Origin: CAYLOC01 sp964385195
GTDB taxonomy: Bacteria > Actinomycetota > Actinomycetes > Propionibacteriales > Nocardioidaceae
Length of the DNA stretch: 41,523 bases
Direction: 5' to 3'
Assembly (NCBI GenBank): GCA_964385195.1
Contig: CAYLOC010000004.1
Coordinates: 1 to 41,523 of the forward strand
Below are positions 25,070-33,653 of this stretch, piece after piece. Numbering within the stretch: position 1 is the stretch's first letter; every line of letters starts with the position of its first letter. The notes under the pieces were generated by a model. That model ran no database searches and was not told the DNA's origin. It saw only the letters and a list, made by a program, of their open reading frames with translations. Position numbers and translations under genes: made by a program.

Positions 25070-25846
25070 CTACCTCTTGTGGCTCCCCTTCTTCTTGGCA
25101 TCGTGCTTCCCCGACGGCCCCTCCTCGGAGGAGACCACTTGACGGTCGGGGTCCTGGATGCTGGTCGAGCAGGTCAACGTCGGCGCCCCTTTCGCCGCCG
25201 GAAGCGCCGACACCGAGACGTGGCCCTTGGCGGCGGCGGCGGTGAGAGTGTCCTGACAGCGGTCGGAGACCAACACGTCGACCTGGCCGCCGTTGGTGGA
25301 GGTGAGGTTCTTCACCGCAGTCACGACCGCCGTCGCGGTCCCCACGGGCCGGTCGCTGGTGCCGGTCCCGCGCAGGACGACGACGGTGACGTCCTGACCG
25401 ACGTGCAGTTCCATCGGAGCCTGTCCGGGTTCGAGGCTCAGGCCTACCCGGCTGGAATGTGCGGGGATACTCGGGTGGTCCGCGATCTGTCCGCTGGTCA
25501 ACACGTTGCCCTCGGGGAGGTCGGTGAGGGCGTAGGACCCGATGACCTGCCCGACCTTGCTGGTGGGGATCAAGTCGACCTTGGTGTCGCTGGGGAAGTC
25601 GACGGCACGGAGGTCGGACCGCTCGATCTGCTCTCCAGACCACACTTGGTCCCGGATCGCGAGGTAGGAGGTCGTCTGTCCTTGACGCAGAGCCAGCCAT
25701 CCGGCGAGGACGGCACCGCCGGCAATCAGCAGGACCGCGAGCGCCGCCAGCGCGGGCCGCCGCTCCCGGGAGCTCGGGAGCCGGTTTCCGGAGGCGGGGG
25801 GTGAGGCGGCCGGGCGTCGCCCGGAACCGGAGTTCGGCAGGGTCAT
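25070..25846 (-). CDS. SAF-domain protein, CpaB/RcpC-like
   Basis: 258 aa. A cytoplasmic N-terminus, a transmembrane helix (about 33-53, LAALAVLLIAGGAVLAGWLAL), then a SAF domain (about 64-115, SYLAIRDQVWSGEQIERSDL to LTDLPEGNVLTSGQIA) and a beta-rich second half with LHVGQDVTVVVLRG. CpaB/RcpC proteins gate the pilus outside the membrane. It appears to open the tad operon. ATG 25846 was chosen as it fits the family layout; an upstream ATG at 25912 would add 22 residues. The gap behind it probably holds the operon promoter, but I could not place it. Confidence 0.84.
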   Translation of the reverse strand: MTLPNSGSGRRPAASPPASGNRLPSSRERRPALAALAVLLIAGGAVLAGWLALRQGQTTSYLAIRDQVWSGEQIERSDLRAVDFPSDTKVDLIPTSKVGQVIGSYALTDLPEGNVLTSGQIADHPSIPAHSSRVGLSLEPGQAPMELHVGQDVTVVVLRGTGTSDRPVGTATAVVTAVKNLTSTNGGQVDVLVSDRCQDTLTAAAAKGHVSVSALPAAKGAPTLTCSTSIQDPDRQVVSSEEGPSGKHDAKKKGSHKR

Positions 25847-25925
25847 GGTGTGCTGTCTTTCCCCGTGTGTGTCGTGCGCTGTCCGCGATGGTATGCGAGA
25901 AGCAATTGGCACTGTAACGCCTCAA

Positions 25926-25939
25926 CGGCACAAATGCCG
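25926..25939 (-). terminator. Weak hairpin between the ESX and tad transcripts
   Basis: CGGCA and TGCCG pair around a four-base loop, about 10 bases after the stop of the Gln-rich protein gene. There is no T-tract, so termination is uncertain. It lies in the 102-bp gap that probably also contains the tad promoter. Confidence 0.3.
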
Positions 25940-25948
25940 CATCGGAGG

Positions 25949-26458
25949 CTACCGGGAACCGCTCTCGTGCTTGTGCTGGGTGCCGGTACGCTGCGGGTTC
26001 TTCCGGTTATGCTGTCGGTTCTTCCCCGACTGTTTTCGTTGCTTACCCGGATGCTGCTGATGCTCTTGTTCTTGCTGTTTCTGCTGCTTTCTCTGTTCCT
26101 GTTGTAGCTGTTGTTGTTGCTTCTGCTCTTGCCGTTGCTGCTGTTGTTGTTCCTCGCGGGTGTCCTGGATCGCGTTCATCACCCCGAGCACACCGATGAT
26201 GATCGCGACCACGACCAGCCCCGCGATGATAGCGGGCCAGATCCTGGCGTTGTCACGCCAGGTACGTGACGACCCGTGCAGCAGCGCCGAACGGAGCTGG
26301 CGGCGGCGGAGAGCGTCGGCCTCCAGCAGGTACTTCTCCGCATTCGGGGTGGTACGGGCGTTCGGCGGCATCCAGGGCTTGGGGGCGTCTGGACCGGGTT
26401 CTTCGCCGCTCGGGTCGGCCTGAGTCCCTCCGCCGGCAGGGGGCTGCTGTTCGCTCAT
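25949..26458 (-). CDS. Membrane protein with Gln-rich basic tail (unknown function)
   Basis: 169 aa. An N-terminal disordered Pro/Gly part, an amphipathic stretch (about 40-70, EADALRRRQLRSALLHGSS), one transmembrane helix (about 75-94) and then a ~70-residue tail dominated by Gln, Lys and Arg. That tail makes the gene locally rich in CAG/CAA codons. No domain is recognised. The ATG overlaps the stop of the MinD-like gene as ATGA, so it is coupled to the type VII locus. The DNA of the tail (about 26000-26155) is much less GC-rich than its neighbours. Confidence 0.72.
   Translation of the reverse strand: MSEQQPPAGGGTQADPSGEEPGPDAPKPWMPPNARTTPNAEKYLLEADALRRRQLRSALLHGSSRTWRDNARIWPAIIAGLVVVAIIIGVLGVMNAIQDTREEQQQQQRQEQKQQQQLQQEQRKQQKQQEQEHQQHPGKQRKQSGKNRQHNRKNPQRTGTQHKHESGSR
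26000..26155. repeat. Glutamine-codon triplet repeat tract
   Basis: Near-continuous CAG/CAA triplets (seen as CTG/TTG on the plus strand) encode the Gln tail of the neighbouring membrane protein. The triplets are mixed rather than pure, which would limit slippage, but length changes between strains are still likely. Confidence 0.6.
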
Positions 26459-27681
26459 CGCGGTTCTCCCTCGCTGGCGCTGCCGAGCGCAACCAGACCG
26501 GCGATGTCGATGAGCGCCAGGCGGGTCTGGGCCCGCAATCGTGAGGGATCCAGCGGCGCACCGTCGGCCAGAGCCGGGTCCGGTGGTACGGCGACCACGC
26601 GGCCACCCGGTGGTACGTCGCGCCGGAGTTCGGATGCTACCCGCTTCATCCCCTGCTCCCGCGAGCACACGACGACGTAGACAGCGGAGTCGAGAAGGTA
26701 GGGGTCGACGTCGGCGGCTCGTTCGGCGGCCGTGTGCGCAGCTTCCCGATTGGCGACGCCTGGGCCACACACGATCACCAGTTGGTCAGCGCGGCTGAAC
26801 AACCCGTCCGCGGACTCGCCCAGGTCCGTGCCGAGGTCGAACAGGCTCAAGGTCGAGTCCTGCGACAGCCGGTCGATCAGGACGGGCAGATCGTCGCGGC
26901 GCACCGGCGTTCCCCAGCCGGGGGCGTCGACCACCCGCAGCCCGTTGGGAAGTGTCGACGGATCCTCCTCGGACTCGGCGATCAGCTCTCGCACCGTCCG
27001 TGCCCCGTCCCCGCCGAGGGCGCGGGAAATCGACGGTGCACCGGTCCGGAGCGACACCACTGTGCTGGCATCGTCGCGCAACGCTGCCAGGACGCACCCC
27101 ACCCCCAGCGCCACCGTCGTGGTGCCGACACCGCCCTTGCCCGCCACGAACGCGACAACCCGATGGTCGGTCTGCCGGGTGCGTACCCGGGTCGCCATCC
27201 GACGCTCGTGCTCCGCGGCCTCGGCAGCGTCGGGAGTCAACAAGCCGAGGGTGACTGCCCGGGCGAGTCGCCGTACCTGTGAGGACGTCGCCCTGCCCGG
27301 GCGATCCGAACCAAAGACACCATCAACGGGAAGCACCCCCGCGCCCGGTGTCTGGTCCGCACTCCCCGTCAACGGTGGCGGCTCGGCGGACCAGGCACGG
27401 CTGGTGCCAGAAGCCGGCAACTGTGCCGAGTCGGTGACACTGTCGGACTCGCGCAGCGGAACCACGTTGTGGCCCGGGGGCTGTGCCGGACGCTGCGGCG
27501 CCCCCGGTGCCGTCGAGGCGGGAGGCTCCGGTGTCCGGTCAGGAGCCGCCTCCAACCCGAGCAACCGCGGGTCGATGCCCATCCGCGCAAGATCCGCGGC
27601 CGTCCCCTGGGCGGAGGACCGGACGTGGGCTCGTGCCTCTTCGGCACTGTCCTGCTCCTCATCGGGGGGCTGGTCTGCCAC
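26455..27681 (-). CDS. MinD/ParA-like ATPase of the type VII locus (EspI-like)
   Basis: 408 aa. A disordered Pro-rich N-terminus (about 1-130), then GRATSSQVRRLARAV and a P-loop domain with deviant Walker A GKGGVGTTT at 181-189, VVDAPGWG, LFDLGTDLG and a C-terminal VAVPPDPALADG. The order resembles EspI-type proteins of ESX loci, which modulate secretion; the match is by layout, not by alignment. GTG 27681 is close to GAGGAAC. It sits 26 bp behind eccD and is coupled by ATGA to the Gln-rich gene. Confidence 0.8.
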   Translation of the reverse strand: MADQPPDEEQDSAEEARAHVRSSAQGTAADLARMGIDPRLLGLEAAPDRTPEPPASTAPGAPQRPAQPPGHNVVPLRESDSVTDSAQLPASGTSRAWSAEPPPLTGSADQTPGAGVLPVDGVFGSDRPGRATSSQVRRLARAVTLGLLTPDAAEAAEHERRMATRVRTRQTDHRVVAFVAGKGGVGTTTVALGVGCVLAALRDDASTVVSLRTGAPSISRALGGDGARTVRELIAESEEDPSTLPNGLRVVDAPGWGTPVRRDDLPVLIDRLSQDSTLSLFDLGTDLGESADGLFSRADQLVIVCGPGVANREAAHTAAERAADVDPYLLDSAVYVVVCSREQGMKRVASELRRDVPPGGRVVAVPPDPALADGAPLDPSRLRAQTRLALIDIAGLVALGSASEGEPR

Positions 27682-27707
27682 CGTTCCTCAATCCTCCCTT
27701 CCTGCCG

Positions 27708-29087
27708 CTAGCGCTGCACCCAGTCATACAGCGCGACCGCGCCCATGGTGACCACGATCAGGTCAATCACCACGATGAACTCGATAAGGTTCAGGGTCCG
27801 CTTCAGACGGGCCCGGGTTACGTCCGAGAGAGGAACAGCGGTGAATGCGAGGGCGGCGAGTCCTGCCACGGCTGCTGCAGCCGGGACCCACGCCGCGGCC
27901 CCTCCGTTGCCTCCGCTCACGGCCTGCTGGATGACAGCCACGAGCACGCCGAGCGCCGCGACCCGCAACGGCAGCATGTACGGGATACGGCTGAAGACGC
28001 GCGAGCGCAGCAACAGCCCGGCGGCGAGGCTGACGCTGAGCAGGCCGTCCCAGAGGTTTTCGCTCCACGCGTGGGGCCGCAGGCCCAGCCAGTAGCCGAT
28101 CGTCCCGGCGAGGATCGCGGCGCCGAGGACCGCTCCGAGCAGCAGCGACTGGCTCTCTCGCAGCCGTCGGGTGAGCGACGCCGAACTGAGCATGCCGGAG
28201 TTCCGGACGCGGTAGTCGGCGCTGGACAGGCCGCCGACGGCGATCGAGACGCGCGGCATGATCCCGATGCTGAGGACCGCCAGCAGCGCCACCACGCGCA
28301 CCATGACCCCGTCCCCGGCGCCGAGCTCGTCGCCGATCAGCACGATCAGCGACCCGGCCAGCACGAACACGGTGGCCGCGACGAGTACTGCGGCGCGGGG
28401 ATGCGGCAGTCTGGCCAGGACGGCAGCGACTGTGGCCAGGGCGACCCCGGATGCCGCGGCGGCCGCGAGGTCTCCCCCGCTCCGTCCCGCCATCTGTACC
28501 CCGGCCTCGCACGCAGCGAGCACCGCGACGCTACTGGCGACGTCGGCCGCCCACTGCGGTGCCAGCCGCGCGGCGAGCGCAGTACCGGCGATGAGTGCCG
28601 CCGCCGCAGCGAGCGCGCTGACCACTGCCTCGGTGTCCCAGAGGACGGGAACGCGGCCGGCCAGGCCCGCAGCGAAGGTCGTGATCAGCACCGGCGCCAG
28701 CCACAGCAAGACGAACACGCTGCCGGCAACCAGCGAGAACGCCGCTGTGGAGCGGGTCGACCACCCTCCGCCGCGCCCGTCGACGGTGTCCTCGATCGTG
28801 TCCCGGACGTCCTCGACGAAGGCCGCGCGCGCCTCCTCGCCGTACGCCCGGAGCTCGATCACGTCACCGTCGCGCACCCCGGCCTCGGCGAGGCTCTGGG
28901 ACAGTGACAGGGACTGACCGCCCAACCGGCCGAGGGTGAACTCCGTCCTGGACGGCGTCTCCTCCTCCGGGCCGCAGAACCGGAGCACCTGCGGCACGAC
29001 GTCGGACAGCGGCAGCGAACTGGGCAGCGCCAGGTCGACGCGCCGGTTACCGCTGACGACGGTGACTCGGCTGTACGACGTGAGCAC
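27708..29087 (-). CDS. eccD: Type VII secretion integral membrane protein EccD
   Basis: 459 aa. An N-terminal ubiquitin-like domain (about 1-80, YSRVTVVSGNRRVDLALPS to VRDGDVIELRA) precedes about eleven transmembrane helices, ending in LIEFIVVIDLIVVTMGAVAL. EccD forms the bulk of the membrane channel in ESX systems. I chose GTG 29087: GGGAGGTGA lies just upstream and the family begins at this strand. A TTG at 29138 would extend the protein by 17 residues into the promoter. It diverges from eccC. Confidence 0.92.
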   Translation of the reverse strand: MLTSYSRVTVVSGNRRVDLALPSSLPLSDVVPQVLRFCGPEEETPSRTEFTLGRLGGQSLSLSQSLAEAGVRDGDVIELRAYGEEARAAFVEDVRDTIEDTVDGRGGGWSTRSTAAFSLVAGSVFVLLWLAPVLITTFAAGLAGRVPVLWDTEAVVSALAAAAALIAGTALAARLAPQWAADVASSVAVLAACEAGVQMAGRSGGDLAAAAASGVALATVAAVLARLPHPRAAVLVAATVFVLAGSLIVLIGDELGAGDGVMVRVVALLAVLSIGIMPRVSIAVGGLSSADYRVRNSGMLSSASLTRRLRESQSLLLGAVLGAAILAGTIGYWLGLRPHAWSENLWDGLLSVSLAAGLLLRSRVFSRIPYMLPLRVAALGVLVAVIQQAVSGGNGGAAAWVPAAAAVAGLAALAFTAVPLSDVTRARLKRTLNLIEFIVVIDLIVVTMGAVALYDWVQR

Positions 29088-29119
29088 GCTCACCTCCCGG
29101 CCCGGCTCACTTCTCACAA

Positions 29120-29156
29120 AGCAGATAAGTTGGGACAATCGACGAGCATATCTGCT
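29120..29156. promoter_or_regulatory. Divergent eccC/eccD control region with perfect inverted repeat
   Basis: AGCAGATA at 29120-29127 and TATCTGCT at 29149-29156 are an exact 8+8 bp inverted repeat separated by 21 bases. The region between the two start codons is 92 bp, with GGAGG for eccC at 29170-29174 and GGGAGG for eccD. Each arm reads TATCTGCT in the direction of its own gene, so it may be a pair of mirrored -10 elements, or a site for a dimeric regulator spanning about three helical turns. TTGGGA at 29130-29135 is a possible -35. Confidence 0.5.
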
Positions 29157-29179
29157 CTACGACTCACTCGGAGGCACCG

Positions 29180-32100
29180 GTGACGACGACGTTGGTGAAG
29201 AGGCCGGCGCGGATCCAGCCGCCGGAGGTCCCGACCGACCAGATCACGATCGCGGACCCACCGAGCCAACAGCAGGCCCCGCCACCGGTCACCGGCATGA
29301 CGATGATCATGATGCCGATGATGAGCGCGGCCGGCTCGGTCATCGTGTCGCTGACGAACCCAGGGAACAAGATCGCCCAGATCGGCAGCATGATCGTGCT
29401 GTTGGGCTCGGTCTGTGTGGGTCTGGTGATGATCATCGCCCAGCGGACCGGCCCCAAGCGTCTCCTCCGCGAAGGGCGGGAACGCTACCTGGACTACATC
29501 GAGGACCTGCGACACGCGCTCCGCGACATCATCGCTGCGCAACGCGAGAGCGGACGCTGGCGGCACCCGGCTCCCGCCCGGCTCAGCCAGGTGTGCCGGT
29601 CCGCCGAACGCAGGTGGGAGCGCCGGTCGAGCAACTCCGACTTCTTGGTGTTGCGTCTGGGGATCGGCGACCAGAAGATCGCGGCGGCTCTCGCCATGGG
29701 GGCCGACACCGGTCCGCTGAACCAGTTCGACCAGGTGTGTCTGGAGGCGGCGAAGAACCTCCAGGACCGGTACGCGGTGCTGCGCGACGAGCCGGTGGCC
29801 GTGGATCTCCGCCCCATCAGCGTGTTGAGCATCGTCGGCGACGTCGAGACCCGTTCCCGCCTGGCCCGGGCCGCCGTTGCGCAGTTGGTGTCATTCCACG
29901 CACCGTCCGACGTACACCTGGCCGTGGTCCGTGCCGATGAGCGAGCGGACGCCTGGGAGTGGGCCAAGTGGCTGCCGCATTGTCAGGCCGCCGGCGTGAT
30001 GGACGGCGACATGACAGCGCGGCTGGTCACCGCCACCGTGCCGGCCCTCACCGAGCTGCTGGAACCGGAGATCGAGCGGCGGCTCGATGACCGGTCCCGG
30101 TCCCGCGGACGCGGCGTAGCAGCCCGGGATCACCTCGTGGTCGTGATCGACGGGGCCGGGCTGCCGCAGGTCTCGGGGCTGGAGCCACCGGACTCCAATG
30201 TCCGACTGGCCGAGCTCGGCATCCATGTCATCGCGCTGGTCGACGACCAGCGGCGGGAACCCGAGAACGTCGACGACCGCATCGTGGTGGACGAGAACGG
30301 GACGGCGCGGCAGGCGTCCCGGGAGGCGCCGTTCGCCTGCGATGAGGTCTCCGAGAGCCAGCTCGCGGTGCTGGCGCGCCAGCTGTCCCCCCTCCGCCTC
30401 TCCGCGGAGGACCACTCCGGGGACGAGGTGCTGCAAGACACCGTGGGGCTGGCGGAGATCCTCGGGGTGCCCGACGCGGCCACCCTCGATCCCCGGCAGA
30501 CCTGGCACCGCCGCGCGCTGCGTGACGTCTTGCGTGTCCCCATCGGGATCGGCGCCAACGGCGGCGTGGTCCTGCTGGATCTGAAGGAGTCCGCCCACGG
30601 CGGCATGGGTCCGCACGGCATGGTGGTCGGCGCAACCGGTTCGGGGAAGTCGGAGATGCTGCGCACCCTGGTCTCCTCACTGGTCATCGGGCACGGCCCG
30701 GACCAGCTGGCGTTGATGCTCGTCGACTTCAAGGGCGGCGCCACGTTCGCCGCGATGGAGGAGATCCCGCATCTGGCCGGCATGATCACGAACCTGCAGG
30801 ACGACCTCACCCTCGTCGACCGAATGCGGGATGCGTTGTACGGCGAGATGCAGCGTCGACAAGAGGTGCTGAAAGCGGCCGGGAACCTCCCCAACGTCAC
30901 CGCCTACCAGGACCTGATCGCCGCAGGGCAGGATCTCGAGCCACTCCCACACCTGTTGGTCATCATCGACGAGTTCTCCGAGCTGCTCACCGCGAAGCCG
31001 GACTTCGCGGAGCTGTTCGTGGCGATCGGGCGGATCGGCCGTTCGATCGGGGTGCATCTGCTGCTGGCGACGCAGAAGCTGGAGATGGGCAAGATCAAGG
31101 GTCTGGAGTCGCACCTGTCCTACCGGATTTCGCTGCGGACGTTCTCCGAGAGCGAGTCCCGGGACGCGATCGGGGTCCCCGATGCCTACCACCTGCCGCC
31201 GGAGCCAGGGTCCGGGTATCTGAAGGTGGACACGACCGTCTTCGAGCGGTTCAAGGCGGCGCTGGTGTCGTCGCCGTACTCCCCGCCGACCGAGGGCCCG
31301 AAGGCGGAGGTTCCCGCCGTGCCGTACGTGGCCGTCAACGGTCTCGGATCCTGGATCGCACAGGTCAACGCCGACCAGTTGGCCGCCGCAGAGGAGGACG
31401 ACACAGCAGACCGACCCTCGGCGCGGAACGAGACGTCGGTCCTCGACGTCCTGTGCGAACGGTTGTGCAGCGTGGGCGCACCGAAGGTACGCCCGGTCTG
31501 GCTCGACCCGTTGCCCGAGGTGCTGCCGCTGGGACTCCTGCAGGACCAACACGACGTCGCGGACCCGACAACCTGCGTGGCCCTGCTCGGTACCGTCGAC
31601 GACCCGAGTCACCAGAAACAGTTCCCGCTGGCCTACGACTTCGACGGCAGCGGGGCCAACCTGGTGGTCGCCGGCGCTCCACAGACCGGCAAGTCGACGT
31701 TGCTGCGCACGATGATCTGTTCTCTGGCGTTGCGGTACCGGCCGCGAGACGTGACGTTCTACTGCATCGACTACGGCGGAGGCACGCTCCGTGCGCTGGA
31801 GGAGCTCCCGCATGTCGCCGCAGTCGCGACGCGTGTGGACCCCGAGCGCATCTCCCGCACCGTCAACGACGTACGCACGCTGCTCGACCAGCGCGAGGAG
31901 GTGTTCCGGGAACACGGCGTGGACACGATGGTGGAGTTCCGGCGTGCCCGTGCCGAGGGCAGGATCCCCGCCGACGTCCCCGGCGACATCTTCTTGGTCG
32001 TCGACGGGTGGGGGACGTTCCGGGAGGAGTACGACGACCTCGACTACGCCATCGCCGACATGGCCGCCCGTGGCACCAACTTCGGCGTGCACTTCATCGT

Positions 32101-33151
32101 CACCGTCACCCAGAACATGCAGGTGCGGATGCGCATGCAGGCGTCCATGGGGGGACGCCTGGAGCTGCGGCTGCAGGACCGCTACGACTCGGAGTTCGAC
32201 CGCAAGCTGATGGAGCAGATCGGAACCGACGCCAAGGGTCGTGGCTTGACCGCGGTCGGCGGGAACCTCATGTTCCAGACGGCGGTCCCGAGGATGGATA
32301 CCGAGGCCAGCACGGAGGACCTCTCCGAGGCACAGGCGGACGTGATCGCCACCGTGCGCGAGAAGTGGCCGGACTCCGCCGTGGAGAAGGTCGAGGTCCT
32401 GCCGCGGCTGGTGTCGTATACGTCGCTGCCGGAACCCGAGCCAGGAGAGACCGAGCTGACGGTCGGCATCTCCGAGCTCAACCTCGGCCCGGTCGCCATC
32501 GACCTCTACGGTGGCGACCCGCATCTTCAGGTGTACGGCGACGGCGAGACCGGGAAGTCGAACATGCTGAAGGTCATCGCCCGCGGTCTCATGCAGACCC
32601 GCTCCCCCGACGACATCGCGATCGCCCTCGTCGACTACCGACGCTCACTGCTGGACTTCGTTCCGGAGGACTACCTGCTGTCCTACGCCACCACTGAGCA
32701 GCACACCCAGCAGATGGCGCAAGAGATCGCCCAGGCGCTGGAAGAGCGCCGTCCGGGCCCCGACGTCACGTCCGAACAGCTGCGCAACCGTACCTGGTGG
32801 GAAGGCCTGGAGGTGTTCGTGCTCGTCGACGACTACGACCTCGTGGTCACCTCCAGCGGGAACCCGCTGTTGCCGTTGCTCGACGCGCTTCCCCAGGGTC
32901 GTGACCTCGGGTTCCACCTCGTCCTGGCCCGCCGTACCGGCGGTATGTCACGTGCGGTGTTCGAGCCGATGATCCAGCGGCTGATCGACCTCTCCACACC
33001 GGGCTTCATGTTCTCCGGAGACCGGATGGAGGGCCGGCTCATCGGTGGAGTCCCCTCCCAGCGGCTGCCGGTCGGCCGGGCGATCTACGTGGGGCGCGAC
33101 GGCTCCGCCTCGCTGGTCCAGACCGCACACGTCGAGGATGAGGACACCTGA
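29180..33151 (+). CDS. eccC: Type VII secretion ATPase EccC (fused EccCa-EccCb)
   Basis: 1323 aa. Two transmembrane helices (about 40-57 and 65-87), then the DUF domain ending with WEWAKWLPH, and three FtsK/SpoIIIE ATPase domains. Walker A motifs are GATGSGKS (484-491), GAPQTGKS (832-839) and GDGETGKS (1120-1127). Domain 1 keeps the catalytic DE in LLVIIDEFSELL; domains 2 and 3 have VVDGWG and VLVDDYD at this place, as is usual for the regulatory domains. EccC recognises substrates and drives ESX export. GTG 29180 has GGAGG five bases before it. Domain order and length match intact fused EccC. Confidence 0.96.
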   Translation: MTTTLVKRPARIQPPEVPTDQITIADPPSQQQAPPPVTGMTMIMMPMMSAAGSVIVSLTNPGNKIAQIGSMIVLLGSVCVGLVMIIAQRTGPKRLLREGRERYLDYIEDLRHALRDIIAAQRESGRWRHPAPARLSQVCRSAERRWERRSSNSDFLVLRLGIGDQKIAAALAMGADTGPLNQFDQVCLEAAKNLQDRYAVLRDEPVAVDLRPISVLSIVGDVETRSRLARAAVAQLVSFHAPSDVHLAVVRADERADAWEWAKWLPHCQAAGVMDGDMTARLVTATVPALTELLEPEIERRLDDRSRSRGRGVAARDHLVVVIDGAGLPQVSGLEPPDSNVRLAELGIHVIALVDDQRREPENVDDRIVVDENGTARQASREAPFACDEVSESQLAVLARQLSPLRLSAEDHSGDEVLQDTVGLAEILGVPDAATLDPRQTWHRRALRDVLRVPIGIGANGGVVLLDLKESAHGGMGPHGMVVGATGSGKSEMLRTLVSSLVIGHGPDQLALMLVDFKGGATFAAMEEIPHLAGMITNLQDDLTLVDRMRDALYGEMQRRQEVLKAAGNLPNVTAYQDLIAAGQDLEPLPHLLVIIDEFSELLTAKPDFAELFVAIGRIGRSIGVHLLLATQKLEMGKIKGLESHLSYRISLRTFSESESRDAIGVPDAYHLPPEPGSGYLKVDTTVFERFKAALVSSPYSPPTEGPKAEVPAVPYVAVNGLGSWIAQVNADQLAAAEEDDTADRPSARNETSVLDVLCERLCSVGAPKVRPVWLDPLPEVLPLGLLQDQHDVADPTTCVALLGTVDDPSHQKQFPLAYDFDGSGANLVVAGAPQTGKSTLLRTMICSLALRYRPRDVTFYCIDYGGGTLRALEELPHVAAVATRVDPERISRTVNDVRTLLDQREEVFREHGVDTMVEFRRARAEGRIPADVPGDIFLVVDGWGTFREEYDDLDYAIADMAARGTNFGVHFIVTVTQNMQVRMRMQASMGGRLELRLQDRYDSEFDRKLMEQIGTDAKGRGLTAVGGNLMFQTAVPRMDTEASTEDLSEAQADVIATVREKWPDSAVEKVEVLPRLVSYTSLPEPEPGETELTVGISELNLGPVAIDLYGGDPHLQVYGDGETGKSNMLKVIARGLMQTRSPDDIAIALVDYRRSLLDFVPEDYLLSYATTEQHTQQMAQEIAQALEERRPGPDVTSEQLRNRTWWEGLEVFVLVDDYDLVVTSSGNPLLPLLDALPQGRDLGFHLVLARRTGGMSRAVFEPMIQRLIDLSTPGFMFSGDRMEGRLIGGVPSQRLPVGRAIYVGRDGSASLVQTAHVEDEDT

Positions 33152-33166
33152 GACGCCCTCGAACAC

Positions 33167-33185
33167 GGTCACTCGGAGCGTGACC
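33167..33185 (+). terminator. Hairpin after eccC
   Basis: GGTCAC and GTGACC form a perfect six-base stem with a seven-base loop, 16 bases after the eccC stop. It lacks a T-tract. It may attenuate transcription into the small genes behind, or protect the 3' end of eccC mRNA. A TAGTGT at 33197-33202 could be a separate -10 for the downstream genes. Confidence 0.4.
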
Positions 33186-33257
33186 CCCTCGGCAACTAGT
33201 GTGCTGGTTGTTCGGTAACAGCGGGCGTTGCTCGCCAGCGAGGAGAGGATTCGACAG

Positions 33258-33617
33258 ATGGGTGCAGACAAGCTGGTCCTGAAAGGCGGCTACGAGGGCG
33301 CGGATGCGCACGCCCGGAAGATGGCCGACGGCGCCGGGACCATCGGCGGGCACGGTAAGAATGCGCGTGCCGCTGGTGAGGACCTCCACGGCAGCCAGAG
33401 CGGTGGCTTCGCGACTCAGGCGGCCAACACTGCCCTTGCCGGTTCTGAGGGAATCGGCTCGATCGCCCACGACCAGGCGACCGGCGCGGAGGGCGTCGCG
33501 CGTTACGTGAAGCAGACGGCCCAGGCTGAAGAGCACGTTGCCGGTCAGCAGAAGCAGGACGTTACGAACAACCTCGACGTCACCCAAAGCGTGCTGCACA
33601 ACAGCATCAACAAGTAG
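33258..33617 (+). CDS. Small putative type VII substrate without WXG motif
   Basis: 119 aa, Ala/Gly/His-rich and predicted helical, with no signal peptide. Its size and place behind eccC fit WXG100 proteins, but no W-x-G is present; the expected hairpin turn could be LHGSQSGGF (43-51). No YxxxD/E export motif follows either Tyr (12 and 83). ATG 33258 was chosen for the AGGAGAGG about 10 bases upstream; the frame extends 30 bases further back without support. The similar-sized gene behind it suggests an Esx-like pair. Confidence 0.75.
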   Translation: MGADKLVLKGGYEGADAHARKMADGAGTIGGHGKNARAAGEDLHGSQSGGFATQAANTALAGSEGIGSIAHDQATGAEGVARYVKQTAQAEEHVAGQQKQDVTNNLDVTQSVLHNSINK

Positions 33618-33653
33618 TCATAATCGGCTGACTGAGACCAGGAGGAGAGACCG

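Noticed and set aside
22823..25804. Very long open frame on the plus strand opposite tadA, tadZ and the SAF gene
   Set aside because: It mirrors three well-supported genes on the other strand, has no domain, and is explained by third-position G/C bias.
26040..26155. Frameshift-prone simple repeat marking a pseudogene
   Set aside because: The reading frame is intact through the tract, the triplets are mixed CAG/CAA, and both ends fit coupled neighbours.
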